Source: Anaerolineales bacterium
GTDB taxonomy: Bacteria > Chloroflexota > Anaerolineae > Anaerolineales > Villigracilaceae
Direction: 5' to 3'
NCBI GenBank assembly: GCA_019187665.1
Contig: JABARH010000012.1
Coordinates: forward strand, 62,001-126,000
DNA: 64,000 nt
The notes under the pieces were generated by a model that ran no database searches, was not told where the DNA came from, and saw only the letters and a program-made list of their open reading frames with translations. Positions 45,729 through 55,459 of the stretch are shown here, in pieces; positions within the stretch are counted from its first letter, which is position 1; each line of letters begins with the position of its first letter. A program made the translations under genes and the position numbers.

Positions 45729-48044
45729 ATGGAACTCCTTTCAATTTTGACATTGCCACCGGGCAATATTCTGTATCACCTGGTCTTGTTAAATTCGATT
45801 TCGGGCGCGTTGCAGGCGGCGTTCACGCACTGGCGGTCGAGCGAATTTCCACAGGCGCGGCGCACCATGGTCGGACTAGGCCTGTTGCTGGCCGGGCAAT
45901 TGATCCTGTTTTTGGCAGCCGCTCTGGGCTGGCAGCAGGTGATCAATATCGAACTCGTTCTGCCGCCTCTCGATCGCGCCATAATGCTGATCAGCCTGAT
46001 CTGGATCATCTGGTTGTGGGCGTTTCCCGAACCCAGCCGCGCCGCCGACTCGGCCACCGTGCTCGTCAGTTTTTTCGTTCTGTCTTCGCTGGCGCTGGGC
46101 ATTGCAGACGCGCTGCACCAAACACTGGCGGGGCGCTTCAATGCTTCATTCCAGGAGACGATCTGGCAATTCGCCTCCATCGGAATGATCGCGGTCGGCG
46201 TGTTGCTCTTGCTGATTCGCCGCCCCAGCGGATGGGGGAATGGACTAGCCGCGCTTATACTGGCTTTCATCGGCCACATGGCGTACCTGCTCACCGATCA
46301 TTCAACCGGCGATTTTCCCGGCGCGGTGCGCTTAATGTATCTGGCGGTCTATCCGATCTTGTTGACCCTGCCCCAGCGTTTTCCTGCGCCTTCGTCCAGC
46401 CCGCCCGTTACGACCCAGCAGGAAGCCTCCGTGCCGGAACGGCGGCGATACAGCGCCGACCCAAAAACGTTCCATGCGCTGCTCGATCTGGCGGCCGAGG
46501 CAAATCCAACAAAGGTCAGCCAGGCCGTGACGCGCGCCATTGCACAAACCATGCTGGCCGACCTGTGTTTTCTCATTTACTTAACCGACAATAAAAACCA
46601 GCTCGTCATCGCCTCGGGCTACGACCTGATCCGCGAAGAGCCGCTCGAAGGCGGTAATTTAAACAAGACCTCTGTGCCGATGCTGGCCAGCGCCATCCAG
46701 CGCGGCCGCCCGCTGAGGCTTCCGGCCAGCGCGACCTCTGCAGATATCAAAGGCCTGGCCGAGACGCTCGGCGTCGGCAGTCTGGGTAATTTGATCGCGG
46801 TGCCAATGCTGACGAAGGAGAAAGATTCCATCGGCGGAATCCTATTGCTCTCGCCTTATTCCAATCGCTTGTGGAGCGCGGAAGATCAGGCCTTCCTTGC
46901 CAACATTGCCGCGTCGCTGGTTGCCATTGTGCAGCGCACCCGGCAGACCGCCTCGCTTCAGCAAAAGGAGCAGGACGCGAACGAAGCCGTGGAACAGGCG
47001 CTCTCCCGATTAAAGGAAGCCCAGGCCCGCAATGAACAGCTCGCCTCTCAGTTGGAGGAGGCGCTCAAGCGGCCTGCCGTGTTTGAAACCGATTTTGATA
47101 TGGCGGCCGTGCAGGAACAATCACGTCGGCGTATCGAGGAACTGGAGCGTGAGGTCGGAGCGCTGCACGCCTCTGCCAGGCGCCTGCGCGCGGTCGAGGG
47201 CAGCGGACAGGTGGAAAAAGAATTACGCATCGCCCTCGAAGACATTGCCCGCCTGCAAAACCAGGTGGCCGAATCGAACATCCAACTGCTCGAGGCGGAA
47301 AAAAATCAAAAAGCCGCGCAGTCCAGCGAACAGGCCGAGGTGGTCGCATCCATTTCACAGGAACTGCGCCAGCCCATGTCTTCCATCGTCGGCTATACCG
47401 ACCTGCTGCTCGGAGAATCGGTCGGCATCCTCGGCGCGTTACAGCGAAAATTCGTGGAGCGCATCAAGGCCTCCACCGAGCGTATCGGCAGTTTGATAGA
47501 CGACATGATCCAGGTCACCACGCTCGAAGCCGGTATCGTAGACCTGAAGGCCGAGGCGGTGGATCTTAACGCCATTCTCGACAACGCCATGTCCTATACG
47601 AGCAGCCTGGTGCGCGAGAAAAATATTGCCATTCATCTCGACCTGCCCAAACAGATGACGCCCATTCACGCCGACCGCGAAGCCCTGCAGCAGATTCTGA
47701 TCCACCTTCTGCAAAACGCCGCCGCCGCCACTCCGGTGGAGGGCCGCGTCACCCTCAAGGTTCAGGCGCGCACCGAAGGCGGGCAGGATTATGTCCTCAT
47801 CCAGGTGGCCGACACCGGCGGCGGCATCCCCGCCGAGGATTTGCCGCGCGTCTTCACGCGCTTATATCGCGCCGACAATGTCCTGATCCAGGGAGTGGGC
47901 GATACAGGCGTCGGCCTGTCCATTGCCAGGACACTGACCGAGGCGCAGCGTGGCCGCATCTGGGTCGAGGCGGAAGCGGGCGTCGGTTCCACGTTCAGCG
48001 TGCTGCTGCCGTTCTCCAGAATGGCGCGCCCCCAAGAGAGGTGA
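45729..48044 (+). CDS. Membrane sensor-kinase-like protein with the phosphoacceptor His replaced by Gln
   Basis: The start is the ATG 12 nt after TATAAT; the longer open frame upstream overlaps the divergent promoter. The protein has 771 residues. The N-terminal 215 residues carry about 7 hydrophobic helices. A GAF domain follows (about 250-405: ADLCFLIYLTDNKNQLVIASGYD, VPMLTKEKDSIGGILLLS), then a coiled coil (about 410-520), a HisKA-like region and HATPase_c. The H box reads SISQELRQPMSSIVGY with Gln544 where His is expected. The ATPase motifs look intact (N box HLLQNAAAAT, G1 DTGGGIP, G2 GVGLSIA). It may bind ATP, phosphorylate another protein's His, or act as a pseudokinase. A LysM gene follows by 1 bp. 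Confidence 0.88.
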   Translation: MELLSILTLPPGNILYHLVLLNSISGALQAAFTHWRSSEFPQARRTMVGLGLLLAGQLILFLAAALGWQQVINIELVLPPLDRAIMLISLIWIIWLWAFPEPSRAADSATVLVSFFVLSSLALGIADALHQTLAGRFNASFQETIWQFASIGMIAVGVLLLLIRRPSGWGNGLAALILAFIGHMAYLLTDHSTGDFPGAVRLMYLAVYPILLTLPQRFPAPSSSPPVTTQQEASVPERRRYSADPKTFHALLDLAAEANPTKVSQAVTRAIAQTMLADLCFLIYLTDNKNQLVIASGYDLIREEPLEGGNLNKTSVPMLASAIQRGRPLRLPASATSADIKGLAETLGVGSLGNLIAVPMLTKEKDSIGGILLLSPYSNRLWSAEDQAFLANIAASLVAIVQRTRQTASLQQKEQDANEAVEQALSRLKEAQARNEQLASQLEEALKRPAVFETDFDMAAVQEQSRRRIEELEREVGALHASARRLRAVEGSGQVEKELRIALEDIARLQNQVAESNIQLLEAEKNQKAAQSSEQAEVVASISQELRQPMSSIVGYTDLLLGESVGILGALQRKFVERIKASTERIGSLIDDMIQVTTLEAGIVDLKAEAVDLNAILDNAMSYTSSLVREKNIAIHLDLPKQMTPIHADREALQQILIHLLQNAAAATPVEGRVTLKVQARTEGGQDYVLIQVADTGGGIPAEDLPRVFTRLYRADNVLIQGVGDTGVGLSIARTLTEAQRGRIWVEAEAGVGSTFSVLLPFSRMARPQER

Positions 48045-48045
48045 A

Positions 48046-48813
48046 ATGCAGGCCGTCAAACAAATGGGGGGAGGCCTCCTGCTCGGCATACTCTCACTCG
48101 TGATGGTATTTGGCGGCATCCTGCTCGCGCTCACCGAGGGATACGTTCCCCAGCCCGCGCTTTTCCTGGCAAGCCAAACGCCCGGCGACACCGCCTTCCC
48201 CACTTCCGAACTTTCCACCTCACTCGATTTTTTACTGACCGCTTATCCGAGCGAACCCTCCACTCCTTCCCCCACGCTCTCGCCGCCCACAAGCTGCATT
48301 CCGCCCATGGGCTGGGTGCAAATCCCCATCGTTTCCGGCGAGACGATCGAAGGGCTCGCGGCGCGGCATCACGTTCGAACGGAAGAATTAATACAGGCCA
48401 ACTGCCTGCCTTCCCACATACTGATGCCCGGCTCCTTTTTATACGCTCCCGCGCTTCCAAGCGCAACCGCTCCCTCTTGCGGCGCGCATCCCGGATGGGT
48501 TCACTACACCGTCCAGGCGGGCGATACCCTCTTTAAAATCAGTACGCTATATCGCGTCACCGTTCCACAACTTCAAAACGCAAACTGCCTCGGCTCCTCT
48601 TCCACGATCTTTGTCGGTCAAGCGCTGTGGGTGCCAAATGTCCCCACCAGCACGCCCGCCGTTACCGCCACCATCATCACCATCGAATTCGCTACCGTGA
48701 CTCCCACCCCGACCGATACGCCTGCTCTCAGCGCGACCAGCGAACCCAGCGCGACGCCTGCCCCCTCCGCGACGCCTTCGCCCACCGGCGTTACGCCTCC
48801 TGCCTCGCCCTAA
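48046..48813 (+). CDS. Membrane-anchored protein with two LysM domains
   Basis: The 255-residue protein has an N-terminal membrane helix (about residues 8-30, LLLGILSLVMVFGGILLAL) and a Ser/Thr/Pro linker. Two LysM domains follow: IPIVSGETIEGLAARHHVRTEELIQANCL, then YTVQAGDTLFKISTLYRVTVPQLQNANCL. A Thr/Pro/Ser-rich tail ends the protein. LysM binds N-acetylglucosamine polymers such as peptidoglycan, so it should sit at the cell wall. Each domain has one Cys at the same place and an upstream partner (TSCIPPMGW, PSCGAHPGW), suggesting one disulfide per domain. It starts 1 bp after the sensor-kinase-like gene and is followed by an LCP gene: a cell-envelope cluster. Confidence 0.9.
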   Translation: MQAVKQMGGGLLLGILSLVMVFGGILLALTEGYVPQPALFLASQTPGDTAFPTSELSTSLDFLLTAYPSEPSTPSPTLSPPTSCIPPMGWVQIPIVSGETIEGLAARHHVRTEELIQANCLPSHILMPGSFLYAPALPSATAPSCGAHPGWVHYTVQAGDTLFKISTLYRVTVPQLQNANCLGSSSTIFVGQALWVPNVPTSTPAVTATIITIEFATVTPTPTDTPALSATSEPSATPAPSATPSPTGVTPPASP

Positions 48814-48847
48814 GCGGGTGACATCCTCGCGAGCCGAATCCACTCCC

Positions 48848-50308
48848 ATGTCTTTTCCCATGCGACAATTGACGATCGTCCTGTCCATTGGCTTTCTGTT
48901 TGCCTGCGCGCCGGCTGCCACCCCCGCGCAGATCTATCGCGAATCGTTTTTTCTCGTTACCGATTCTTCAATTCCCCAACCAACCGCCACGCCGTTCCAG
49001 CCCGCGCTACCCACATCCTTTCCGACTCTTTCGCACGAAACATTTTTCACACCCCTGCCGCCGTTACTCCTGCCGACTGCAACGCCGGGCATGTCCGTTG
49101 AACTTCCACCTTCAACCGCCGCCCCGAATATTCCCTATCCCACCGCCGTGCCGCCGCCCGCCGTTGTCTATAACGGCCCCGACCTTGTGACCTTTCTGCT
49201 CATCGGTTCAGACAAACGCCCCGGCTCTTCCTTCCGCACTGACACAATGGTGATCGCCATCCTGCGTCCGCGTGATCGGCAAATATCGTTGATCTCCATC
49301 CCACGCGATCTGTGGGTATACATCCCCGATTGGGAGATGCAGCGCATCAATACCGCTTATCAACACGGCGACCTCAGCGGATATCCCGGCGGTGGGCCGC
49401 AGTTACTCAAGGACACCATCGAATACAATCTCGGCCTGCACATTGATCACACGGCCATGGTCGAGTTCGACGGCTTTCGTCAGATCGTGGATACGTTGGG
49501 CGGAATTGACCTTCCTGTGTCTTGCCCCTATACCGACTGGCGGCTGATTGACCCGACCTACGATCCAAACAACGAAAATAACTGGTATCTCTATACCACC
49601 CCGACGGGCCTCGTTCACATGGACGGCGACTTTGCGCTCTGGTATGCGCGTTCACGTTCCAAATCGAATGATTTCGATCGCGGCCGCCGTCAACAGGAAG
49701 TCTTGCGCGCTATCTTCGAACGCGGCGCCCGCGCAGAAACGCTGATCAGAATCCCGCAACTTTATAATGATTTTCACTCTCTTGTCGAAACCGACCTCGG
49801 ACTTGGCGATATTCTCAGCCTGGCTTCGCTGGCCTCGCAGTTTACCAACGCCAATATTCGCAGCTATTACATTCGCCCGCCGATCGTCAGCTCGTGGATT
49901 ACGCCGGGTGGGGCATATGTTCTTCTGCCTGACCAGGCCGCCTTACAGGGGTTGATCGCACAGGCGCTCACCGCTTCGAACGCGGCGACAGTCAACGAAA
50001 CGCTCGTGGTTCAGATCGAAAACGGGACGACCAACACCGGCTGGGACGCGCTGGCTGCCTCGCGCCTGAATTACGCCGGTTATGAAACCGTTCTCCGGGC
50101 CCCCGACCGCCAGGATTACGCCAATAGTTACATGATTGATCTGACTGAATCGCAGGTTCCGGCGCGCAGCCAGGCGCTCCTCAGCATCCTGGGACTCACG
50201 AACGCCCAGTTGTTGTCCCTGCCAACGCCCGGCAGCCCGATTCAATATCGGCTGGTGTTGGGCTACGATTATCAGCCCTGCTTTGCGCCGGAGAGTCTGA
50301 CCCAGTGA
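48848..50308 (+). CDS. LytR-CpsA-Psr (LCP) family lipoprotein
   Basis: LCP enzymes transfer glycopolymers from lipid carriers to peptidoglycan. From the ATG chosen (MSFPMRQL; no clear ribosome site, an upstream GTG is possible) the protein has 486 residues with a lipobox-like LFAC (Cys20) and a Thr/Pro linker. The LCP domain (about 110-330) shows LLIGSDKRPGSSFRTDTMVIAIL, SIPRDLWVYIP, RINTAYQHG, GGPQLLKDTIEYNLG, DGFRQIVDTLGGIDL and ALWYARSRSKSNDFDRGRRQQEVL, including the catalytic Asp and Arg positions. A C-terminal LytR_C domain follows (VVQIENGTTNTGWDALAASRL). It lies between the LysM gene and the rpoB promoter. Confidence 0.94.
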   Translation: MSFPMRQLTIVLSIGFLFACAPAATPAQIYRESFFLVTDSSIPQPTATPFQPALPTSFPTLSHETFFTPLPPLLLPTATPGMSVELPPSTAAPNIPYPTAVPPPAVVYNGPDLVTFLLIGSDKRPGSSFRTDTMVIAILRPRDRQISLISIPRDLWVYIPDWEMQRINTAYQHGDLSGYPGGGPQLLKDTIEYNLGLHIDHTAMVEFDGFRQIVDTLGGIDLPVSCPYTDWRLIDPTYDPNNENNWYLYTTPTGLVHMDGDFALWYARSRSKSNDFDRGRRQQEVLRAIFERGARAETLIRIPQLYNDFHSLVETDLGLGDILSLASLASQFTNANIRSYYIRPPIVSSWITPGGAYVLLPDQAALQGLIAQALTASNAATVNETLVVQIENGTTNTGWDALAASRLNYAGYETVLRAPDRQDYANSYMIDLTESQVPARSQALLSILGLTNAQLLSLPTPGSPIQYRLVLGYDYQPCFAPESLTQ

Positions 50309-50343
50309 AGTGAAAATTACCCCGAACTGCAACACAAAATCCA

Positions 50344-50372
50344 TTGACCCGATTAATAAATGCTTGTATAAT
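50344..50372 (+). promoter_or_regulatory. Strong sigma70 promoter of rpoB
   Basis: TTGACC, a 17-bp spacer, TATAAT. The leader of about 75 nt contains a CGAG-GAAA-CTCG hairpin with a GNRA-type loop and ends in AGGAG before the ATG. rpoB therefore has its own promoter instead of being transcribed from rplJL. Confidence 0.92.
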
Positions 50373-50452
50373 GACGGGTCGCAAATCTCGAGGAAACTCG
50401 GGAGATATTTTATTTACGTGTTCCTCATGTATGTCCAGGTCAGGAGAGACGA

Positions 50453-53400
50453 ATGGCATCCTCTTTGCCCCATAAGAATTACGCGCGTATCCCGGTCGAA
50501 CTTGGTCTTCCCAATCTGATTGAAGTACAACTCGATTCATTCGAACGACTTAAACGGGAAGGATTGGGGGATCTCTTCCATGAAATTTCACCCATTGAAT
50601 CCTACAACAAGGGGATGAAATTGTATTTTCCCGGCCGCGGCCCGGAGGCCAGGCAATGGGGATTGAAATACTGGTTCGACAAGCCCAAACACAGCATCGA
50701 AGAGTGTGTGGAGCGCGATCTCACATACGCAAGCCCGCTTTGGGTATCTGTCCTGCTGGCCGGGCCCGATGTGCCGGAGCCGATCAAGCAGGACCTGTTT
50801 CTGGGCGATTTCCCGGAGATGACCGATAAAGGCACCTTCATTATTAACGGTACCGAACGCGTGGTTGTTTCGCAATTGATCCGCTCGCCCGGTGTGTATT
50901 TCGAAGCGCCCACTGATCGTTCCACCGGTCGCTCGCTCGCGATGGCGAAACTGATCCCGGATCGCGGCGCGTGGATGGAATTCGAAACCCGCAAGTCCGA
51001 CTACATCATCCTTAAGTTTAACCGTAAACGCACCGTGCCGATCACGGTTTTTCTGCGCGCGCTAGCGGCGGTCAGCGACGGGATGCCCAATTCCCCGTTG
51101 AAATTCGGAAGCGACGAAGAGATCGTCGCGCTCTTCCAGGAAGTGGACAATAACGCCGAGAGATTATTTATCCCCTCCACGCTTCAACAGGAACCTGAGT
51201 GGGATCTCTCCGGCGGCATCAGCATTGCAGAGGCGGCGCTGATCGAATTCTTCCGCAAGATGCGCCCCGGCGACCCGGCCACGCTCGATAACGCGCGTAC
51301 GTTCCTCGAGGAGCAACTTTTCGACCAGCGGCATTACGACCTCGAACGTGTCGGCCGCTACAAACTCAACCAGAAATTAGATCTGCAGATCCCCATTCCG
51401 CACCGTACGGTGACGAAGAACGATGTCATCCGCTTGATCCGCCGCATGATCCAGATCAACAACGGCGCCGAACCGCCGGACGATATTGATCACCTCGGTA
51501 ACCGCCGCGTTAAGACGGTCGGCGAGCTGATTCAGAACAAACTTCGCATCGGCCTGCGCCGCATGGAACGCGTCATCAAAGAACGCATGTCCATTCGCGA
51601 CCAGGAACAACTGTCGCCGGTCACGCTTGTCAACATTCGCCCGGTCGTCGCCGCATTGCGCGAATTCTTCGGCTCCAGTCAATTGAGCCAGTTCATGGAC
51701 CAGACCAACCCGCTGGCCGAACTGCGACACAAACGCACGCTCTCCGCGCTCGGGCCGGGCGGCTTGCGCCGTGAACGCGCCGGCTTCGATGTCCGCGACG
51801 TTCACCATTCCCACTACGGACGCATCTGCCCGATCGAAACGCCCGAAGGCCCGAACATCGGTTTGATCGGACGTCTCGCCTCGTTCTCGCGCGTCAACGA
51901 ATATGGTTTCATCGAAACCCCGTACCGCAAAGTCTATCGTGCCTTCGCGTGCGACGACCCGCGCCTCGAGGGCCGCGCCGCGCGCGGCGCAGTGACCGAC
52001 CCAAAATCCGGTTCCGTGATTGCCGCCGACGGCGAGCGTATTACCTCGAAGATGTTGAAGGCGCTGGCAAAGATCGGCGCAGATATTCCCGTCGCCCCGT
52101 TCGTCTCGGAACAGGTGGATTACCTCTCGGCTGACGCCGAAGACAAATATGTAATTGCCCAGGCCAACGCGCAACTGACAAAAGAAAACGAATTTGTCCG
52201 CGATCGCATTTCGTGCCGCTATCACTCCGGCTTCCAATTCCAGGTCGCGGAGAACGTGGACTACATGGATGTCGCGCCGCACCAGGTGGTGGGCATTAGC
52301 GCCGCGTTAATCCCCTTTCTGGAGCATGACGACGCCAACCGCGCCTTGATGGGGGCAAACATGCAGACTCAAGCCGTGCCGCTGATCCGTCCCGAAATCC
52401 CGCTTGTTTCCACCGGCATGGAATATCACGCGGCAGTCGATTCCGGCCAGGTGGTTGTGGCCGAAGCGGATGGAGAAGTAGTCTCCGTTACCGGCTCCAC
52501 CATCATCGTCAAGGAGCGCAGCGGACAGCGCGTCTACTATCTGCGCAAATACCAGCGTTCGAATCAGTCCACCTGTATAGATCAACGCCCCGCCGTCGTG
52601 AAGGGCGGCCTGATCAAAAAGGGCGATATCATCGCCGATTCTTCCTCAACAGAAAGCGGGCGGCTGGCCCTCGGCCAGAATGTCGTTGTTGCGTTCATCT
52701 CCTGGGAAGGCGGCAACTTCGAGGATGCCATTCTTCTATCGGAACGCCTTGTTCAGGAGGATCGCTTCACCTCTGTTCATATCGAAAAATATGAAGTGGA
52801 ATCGCGCGATACCAAACTCGGCCCTGAGGAAATCACGCGCGATATTCCCAATGTCGGCGAGGACGCCATCAAGGACCTCGATGAGAATGGGATCATCCGC
52901 ATTGGGGCGGAAGTCGGCCCGAATGATATTCTGGTTGGCAAGATCACCCCAAAAGGTGAAAAGGAATTGACGCCCGAAGAGCGCCTCCTGCGCGCCATCT
53001 TCGGCGAGAAATCGCGCGATGTGAAAGATTCCTCCCTGCGCATGCCTCACGGCGAACGCGGCAAGGTTGTGGATGTGAAGGTTTTTACCCGCGAAGATAA
53101 TGCCGACCTCTCTGCCGGAGTGGAAATGATGGTGCGCGTCTCAGTGGCGCAGCGCCGCAAGATCACAGCCGGCGACAAAATGGCCGGACGTCATGGAAAC
53201 AAAGGCGTTGTATCGAAAGTGGTCCCGGTGGAAGACATGCCCTTCCTTGAAGACGGCACGCCAGTGGACATGATCCTCAACCCGCTCGGCGTTCCCGGCC
53301 GCATGAACATTGGACAGGTGCTGGAAGTTCATCTTGGCTGGGCCGCGAAGCGACTCGGCTTCCGCGTGCATACGCCGGTCTTCGACGGCGCGTCCGAGTC

Positions 53401-54364
53401 AGAGATCGAAGCCGAACTCGCACGAGCGTGGATCGTGGATCAGGCGTGGAAAGAATCCGGTCAGAAAGCCTGGGACTGGCTGAGACAGCAGGAATACGAC
53501 GCTGAATCCATTCAGGATGACGAGGAAGTCCGACGTCTCTATCTGGAAGACTGGTTGGGCGGACGCAAATATGATCTCTACCGCATCCCCGACGTGAATT
53601 ATGCCCGCCTCTCCACGGCCCGCGAGTGGTTGCGCGATCGCGGCCATGATCCAGAAGTGGTCTTTGCCATGCAAGAGGAGACCGTTCATCACCGGGACCC
53701 GGAGCGGGACCTGTACACCGTGCGCGCCTGTCTTCGTCTTTGGATGGAAACGCTTGGACAGACCCGGAAGGTATCGGATGAAAAACTGCATGAAGTCGCG
53801 CAGGAAGTGATGGCGCAGAGCGGCTCCCCAATGCCCACACTCGGAAAGCAGACCTTGCGCGATGGCAAAACCGGCCAGCCATACGATCAACCTGTGACCG
53901 TGGGCGTGATGACCGTATTGAAACTTCACCACCTCGTCGAAGATAAAGTTCACGCGCGCTCGACCGGGCCCTACAGCCTGGTCACGCAACAACCTCTCGG
54001 CGGCAAGGCGCAATTTGGCGGCCAGCGCTTCGGCGAAATGGAGGTGTGGGCGCTCGAAGCGTATGGCGCGGCGTATACCCTTCAAGAAATGCTCACCGTC
54101 AAATCGGACGATGTGCAAGGACGCGTCAACACCTATGAGGCCATCGTCAAGGGCGACCCGATCGAAGAGCCAAGTATTCCCGCATCGTTCCGCGTCCTGG
54201 TAAAAGAACTGCAAAGCCTTGGACTGGCAGTTGAGGCGGTCGGCGAGACCGGTGATATGGTGAAGTTTGGCAAGGATGAGGAAAAGACTCATCCGCCGAG
54301 GCTGGATACCGGCCTGCTCGATCTTGGAGGAAATCTGCCGTCGAAAAGCAGAAAAAATTCTTGA
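50453..54364 (+). CDS. rpoB: DNA-directed RNA polymerase beta subunit
   Basis: The 1303-residue protein is a complete beta subunit. The rifampicin region is canonical ([39 protein letters not shown]), with Asp, His and Ser at the E. coli 516, 526 and 531 equivalents. Downstream are [43 protein letters not shown] and the C-terminal [22 protein letters not shown] clamp segment. A lineage-type acidic insertion ([25 protein letters not shown]) occurs near residue 1000. Neither rplJ/rplL upstream nor rpoC downstream is present; rpsL follows after 170 bp. Confidence 0.98.
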   Translation: MASSLPHKNYARIPVELGLPNLIEVQLDSFERLKREGLGDLFHEISPIESYNKGMKLYFPGRGPEARQWGLKYWFDKPKHSIEECVERDLTYASPLWVSVLLAGPDVPEPIKQDLFLGDFPEMTDKGTFIINGTERVVVSQLIRSPGVYFEAPTDRSTGRSLAMAKLIPDRGAWMEFETRKSDYIILKFNRKRTVPITVFLRALAAVSDGMPNSPLKFGSDEEIVALFQEVDNNAERLFIPSTLQQEPEWDLSGGISIAEAALIEFFRKMRPGDPATLDNARTFLEEQLFDQRHYDLERVGRYKLNQKLDLQIPIPHRTVTKNDVIRLIRRMIQINNGAEPPDDIDHLGNRRVKTVGELIQNKLRIGLRRMERVIKERMSIRDQEQLSPVTLVNIRPVVAALREFFGSSQLSQFMDQTNPLAELRHKRTLSALGPGGLRRERAGFDVRDVHHSHYGRICPIETPEGPNIGLIGRLASFSRVNEYGFIETPYRKVYRAFACDDPRLEGRAARGAVTDPKSGSVIAADGERITSKMLKALAKIGADIPVAPFVSEQVDYLSADAEDKYVIAQANAQLTKENEFVRDRISCRYHSGFQFQVAENVDYMDVAPHQVVGISAALIPFLEHDDANRALMGANMQTQAVPLIRPEIPLVSTGMEYHAAVDSGQVVVAEADGEVVSVTGSTIIVKERSGQRVYYLRKYQRSNQSTCIDQRPAVVKGGLIKKGDIIADSSSTESGRLALGQNVVVAFISWEGGNFEDAILLSERLVQEDRFTSVHIEKYEVESRDTKLGPEEITRDIPNVGEDAIKDLDENGIIRIGAEVGPNDILVGKITPKGEKELTPEERLLRAIFGEKSRDVKDSSLRMPHGERGKVVDVKVFTREDNADLSAGVEMMVRVSVAQRRKITAGDKMAGRHGNKGVVSKVVPVEDMPFLEDGTPVDMILNPLGVPGRMNIGQVLEVHLGWAAKRLGFRVHTPVFDGASESEIEAELARAWIVDQAWKESGQKAWDWLRQQEYDAESIQDDEEVRRLYLEDWLGGRKYDLYRIPDVNYARLSTAREWLRDRGHDPEVVFAMQEETVHHRDPERDLYTVRACLRLWMETLGQTRKVSDEKLHEVAQEVMAQSGSPMPTLGKQTLRDGKTGQPYDQPVTVGVMTVLKLHHLVEDKVHARSTGPYSLVTQQPLGGKAQFGGQRFGEMEVWALEAYGAAYTLQEMLTVKSDDVQGRVNTYEAIVKGDPIEEPSIPASFRVLVKELQSLGLAVEAVGETGDMVKFGKDEEKTHPPRLDTGLLDLGGNLPSKSRKNS

Positions 54365-54389
54365 CGCGTGCATGGGCGCGTGTTATACT
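54361..54389 (+). promoter_or_regulatory. Strong promoter for the rpsL operon overlapping the rpoB stop
   Basis: TTGACG, a 17-bp spacer, then TGTTATACT with an extended -10. The -35 overlaps the rpoB stop codon. The transcript should start near 54396, about 50 nt before a terminator hairpin. Confidence 0.88.
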
Positions 54390-54410
54390 GCCGCTTCGTT
54401 GCCGACACTA

Positions 54411-54452
54411 ATGCGGCTCTTCTTCTGCCGCCCAGGGCGACTAATTGAATGA
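54411..54452 (+). other. Possible 13-codon leader ORF before rpsL
   Basis: An ATG about 15 nt into the predicted transcript opens MRLFFCRPGRLIE and stops inside the first arm of the terminator hairpin. No ribosome site is visible. If translated, ribosome position would decide whether the terminator can form. Confidence 0.3.
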
Positions 54453-54487
54453 GGCCATCAGGCAAGTTTTTGATGGCCTCATTTTCT
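54448..54487 (+). terminator. Terminator or attenuator between rpoB and rpsL
   Basis: A perfect 13-bp stem (AATGAGGCCATCA / TGATGGCCTCATT, 10-nt loop) is followed by TTC after the pairing T residues. It lies downstream of the rpsL promoter, so it will act on transcripts of the ribosomal operon, not only on rpoB readthrough. Confidence 0.88.
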
Positions 54488-54534
54488 GCGAAAAAACCAG
54501 TTCCATTTTGCAATGAAAGTGACACGGAGGCAAG

Positions 54535-54951
54535 GTGCCTACAATTAATCAAATGGTCCGCAAAGGTCGTAAGACCAAGAAAACAAAGAGCAAGGCTCCC
54601 GCCTTGCAATACACGTTGAATTCTTACAAGCAACGTCGCGTCCGCCAGGCCAGCGGCGCGCCGCAAAAGCGCGGCGTATGCACCGTGGTGCGCACAATGA
54701 CTCCCAAGAAGCCGAATTCCGCGCTCCGCAAGATTGCCCGCGTGCGCCTCACCAACGGCATTGAGGTCACCGCGTACATTCCCGGTGAAGGTCATCAATT
54801 GCAGGAACACTCGGTCGTTCTTGTGCGCGGCGGCCGCGTGAAAGACTTGCCGGGCGTTCGTTATCATATCGTGCGCGGATCGCTCGACACCACCGGCGTG
54901 GCCAATCGCAAACAGGGCCGCTCCAAGTATGGCGCGAAACGCCCCAAATAA
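54535..54951 (+). CDS. rpsL: 30S ribosomal protein S12
   Basis: S12 lies at the decoding centre. The 138-residue protein starts at GTG, preceded by GGAGGCAAG ([11 protein letters not shown]). The decoding loop is [21 protein letters not shown], and [22 protein letters not shown] carries the Lys/Pro region where streptomycin resistance arises. It is the first gene of rpsL-rpsG-fusA-tuf, under a promoter with a terminator in its leader. Confidence 0.98.
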   Translation: MPTINQMVRKGRKTKKTKSKAPALQYTLNSYKQRRVRQASGAPQKRGVCTVVRTMTPKKPNSALRKIARVRLTNGIEVTAYIPGEGHQLQEHSVVLVRGGRVKDLPGVRYHIVRGSLDTTGVANRKQGRSKYGAKRPK

Positions 54952-54969
54952 TCAGATAAGAGGAAGCCA

Positions 54970-55437
54970 ATGCGAAGAGGATCTCCCCAGCCGCGCCCGG
55001 TTCAGCCGGATCTGCGCTACAACAATCTTAATCTTCAGACGATGATTAAACACATCATGGAGCGTGGCAAGCGCAGTCTCGCCACACGCCTCGTCTACCA
55101 GACGCTCGACCTGATTCAGGAGCGGACGCAGAAGAGTCCGATCGAGGTGTTTGATACTGCGCTTAAAAATGTCAGCCCAGCCATGGAAGTTCGCCCGCGA
55201 CGCGTGGGTGGCGCCACCTACCAGGTTCCGATGGAAGTTCCGGCTGATCGCCGCGTTACGCTTGCGCTGCGCTGGATTCTCGAATCGGCCCGCGCCCGCT
55301 CCGGCAAATCGCTCCCGGATAAACTGGCTTCCGAACTGATCGAGGCCTCCACTGAAACCGGCAACGCCATCCGCAAGCGTGACGAAACCCACAAAATGGC
55401 GGAGGCCAACCGTGCCTTCTCGCATTATCGTATTTAA
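54970..55437 (+). CDS. rpsG: 30S ribosomal protein S7
   Basis: S7 organises the head of the 30S subunit and contacts E-site tRNA. The 155 residues match the family throughout: MRRGSPQPRPVQPDLRYNN, NVSPAMEVRPRRVGGATYQVPMEV, RKRDETHKMAEANRAFSHYRI. It lies 18 bp after rpsL and 22 bp before fusA. Confidence 0.98.
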   Translation: MRRGSPQPRPVQPDLRYNNLNLQTMIKHIMERGKRSLATRLVYQTLDLIQERTQKSPIEVFDTALKNVSPAMEVRPRRVGGATYQVPMEVPADRRVTLALRWILESARARSGKSLPDKLASELIEASTETGNAIRKRDETHKMAEANRAFSHYRI

Positions 55438-55459
55438 TTGAAGGCAGGTAATTCGTACC

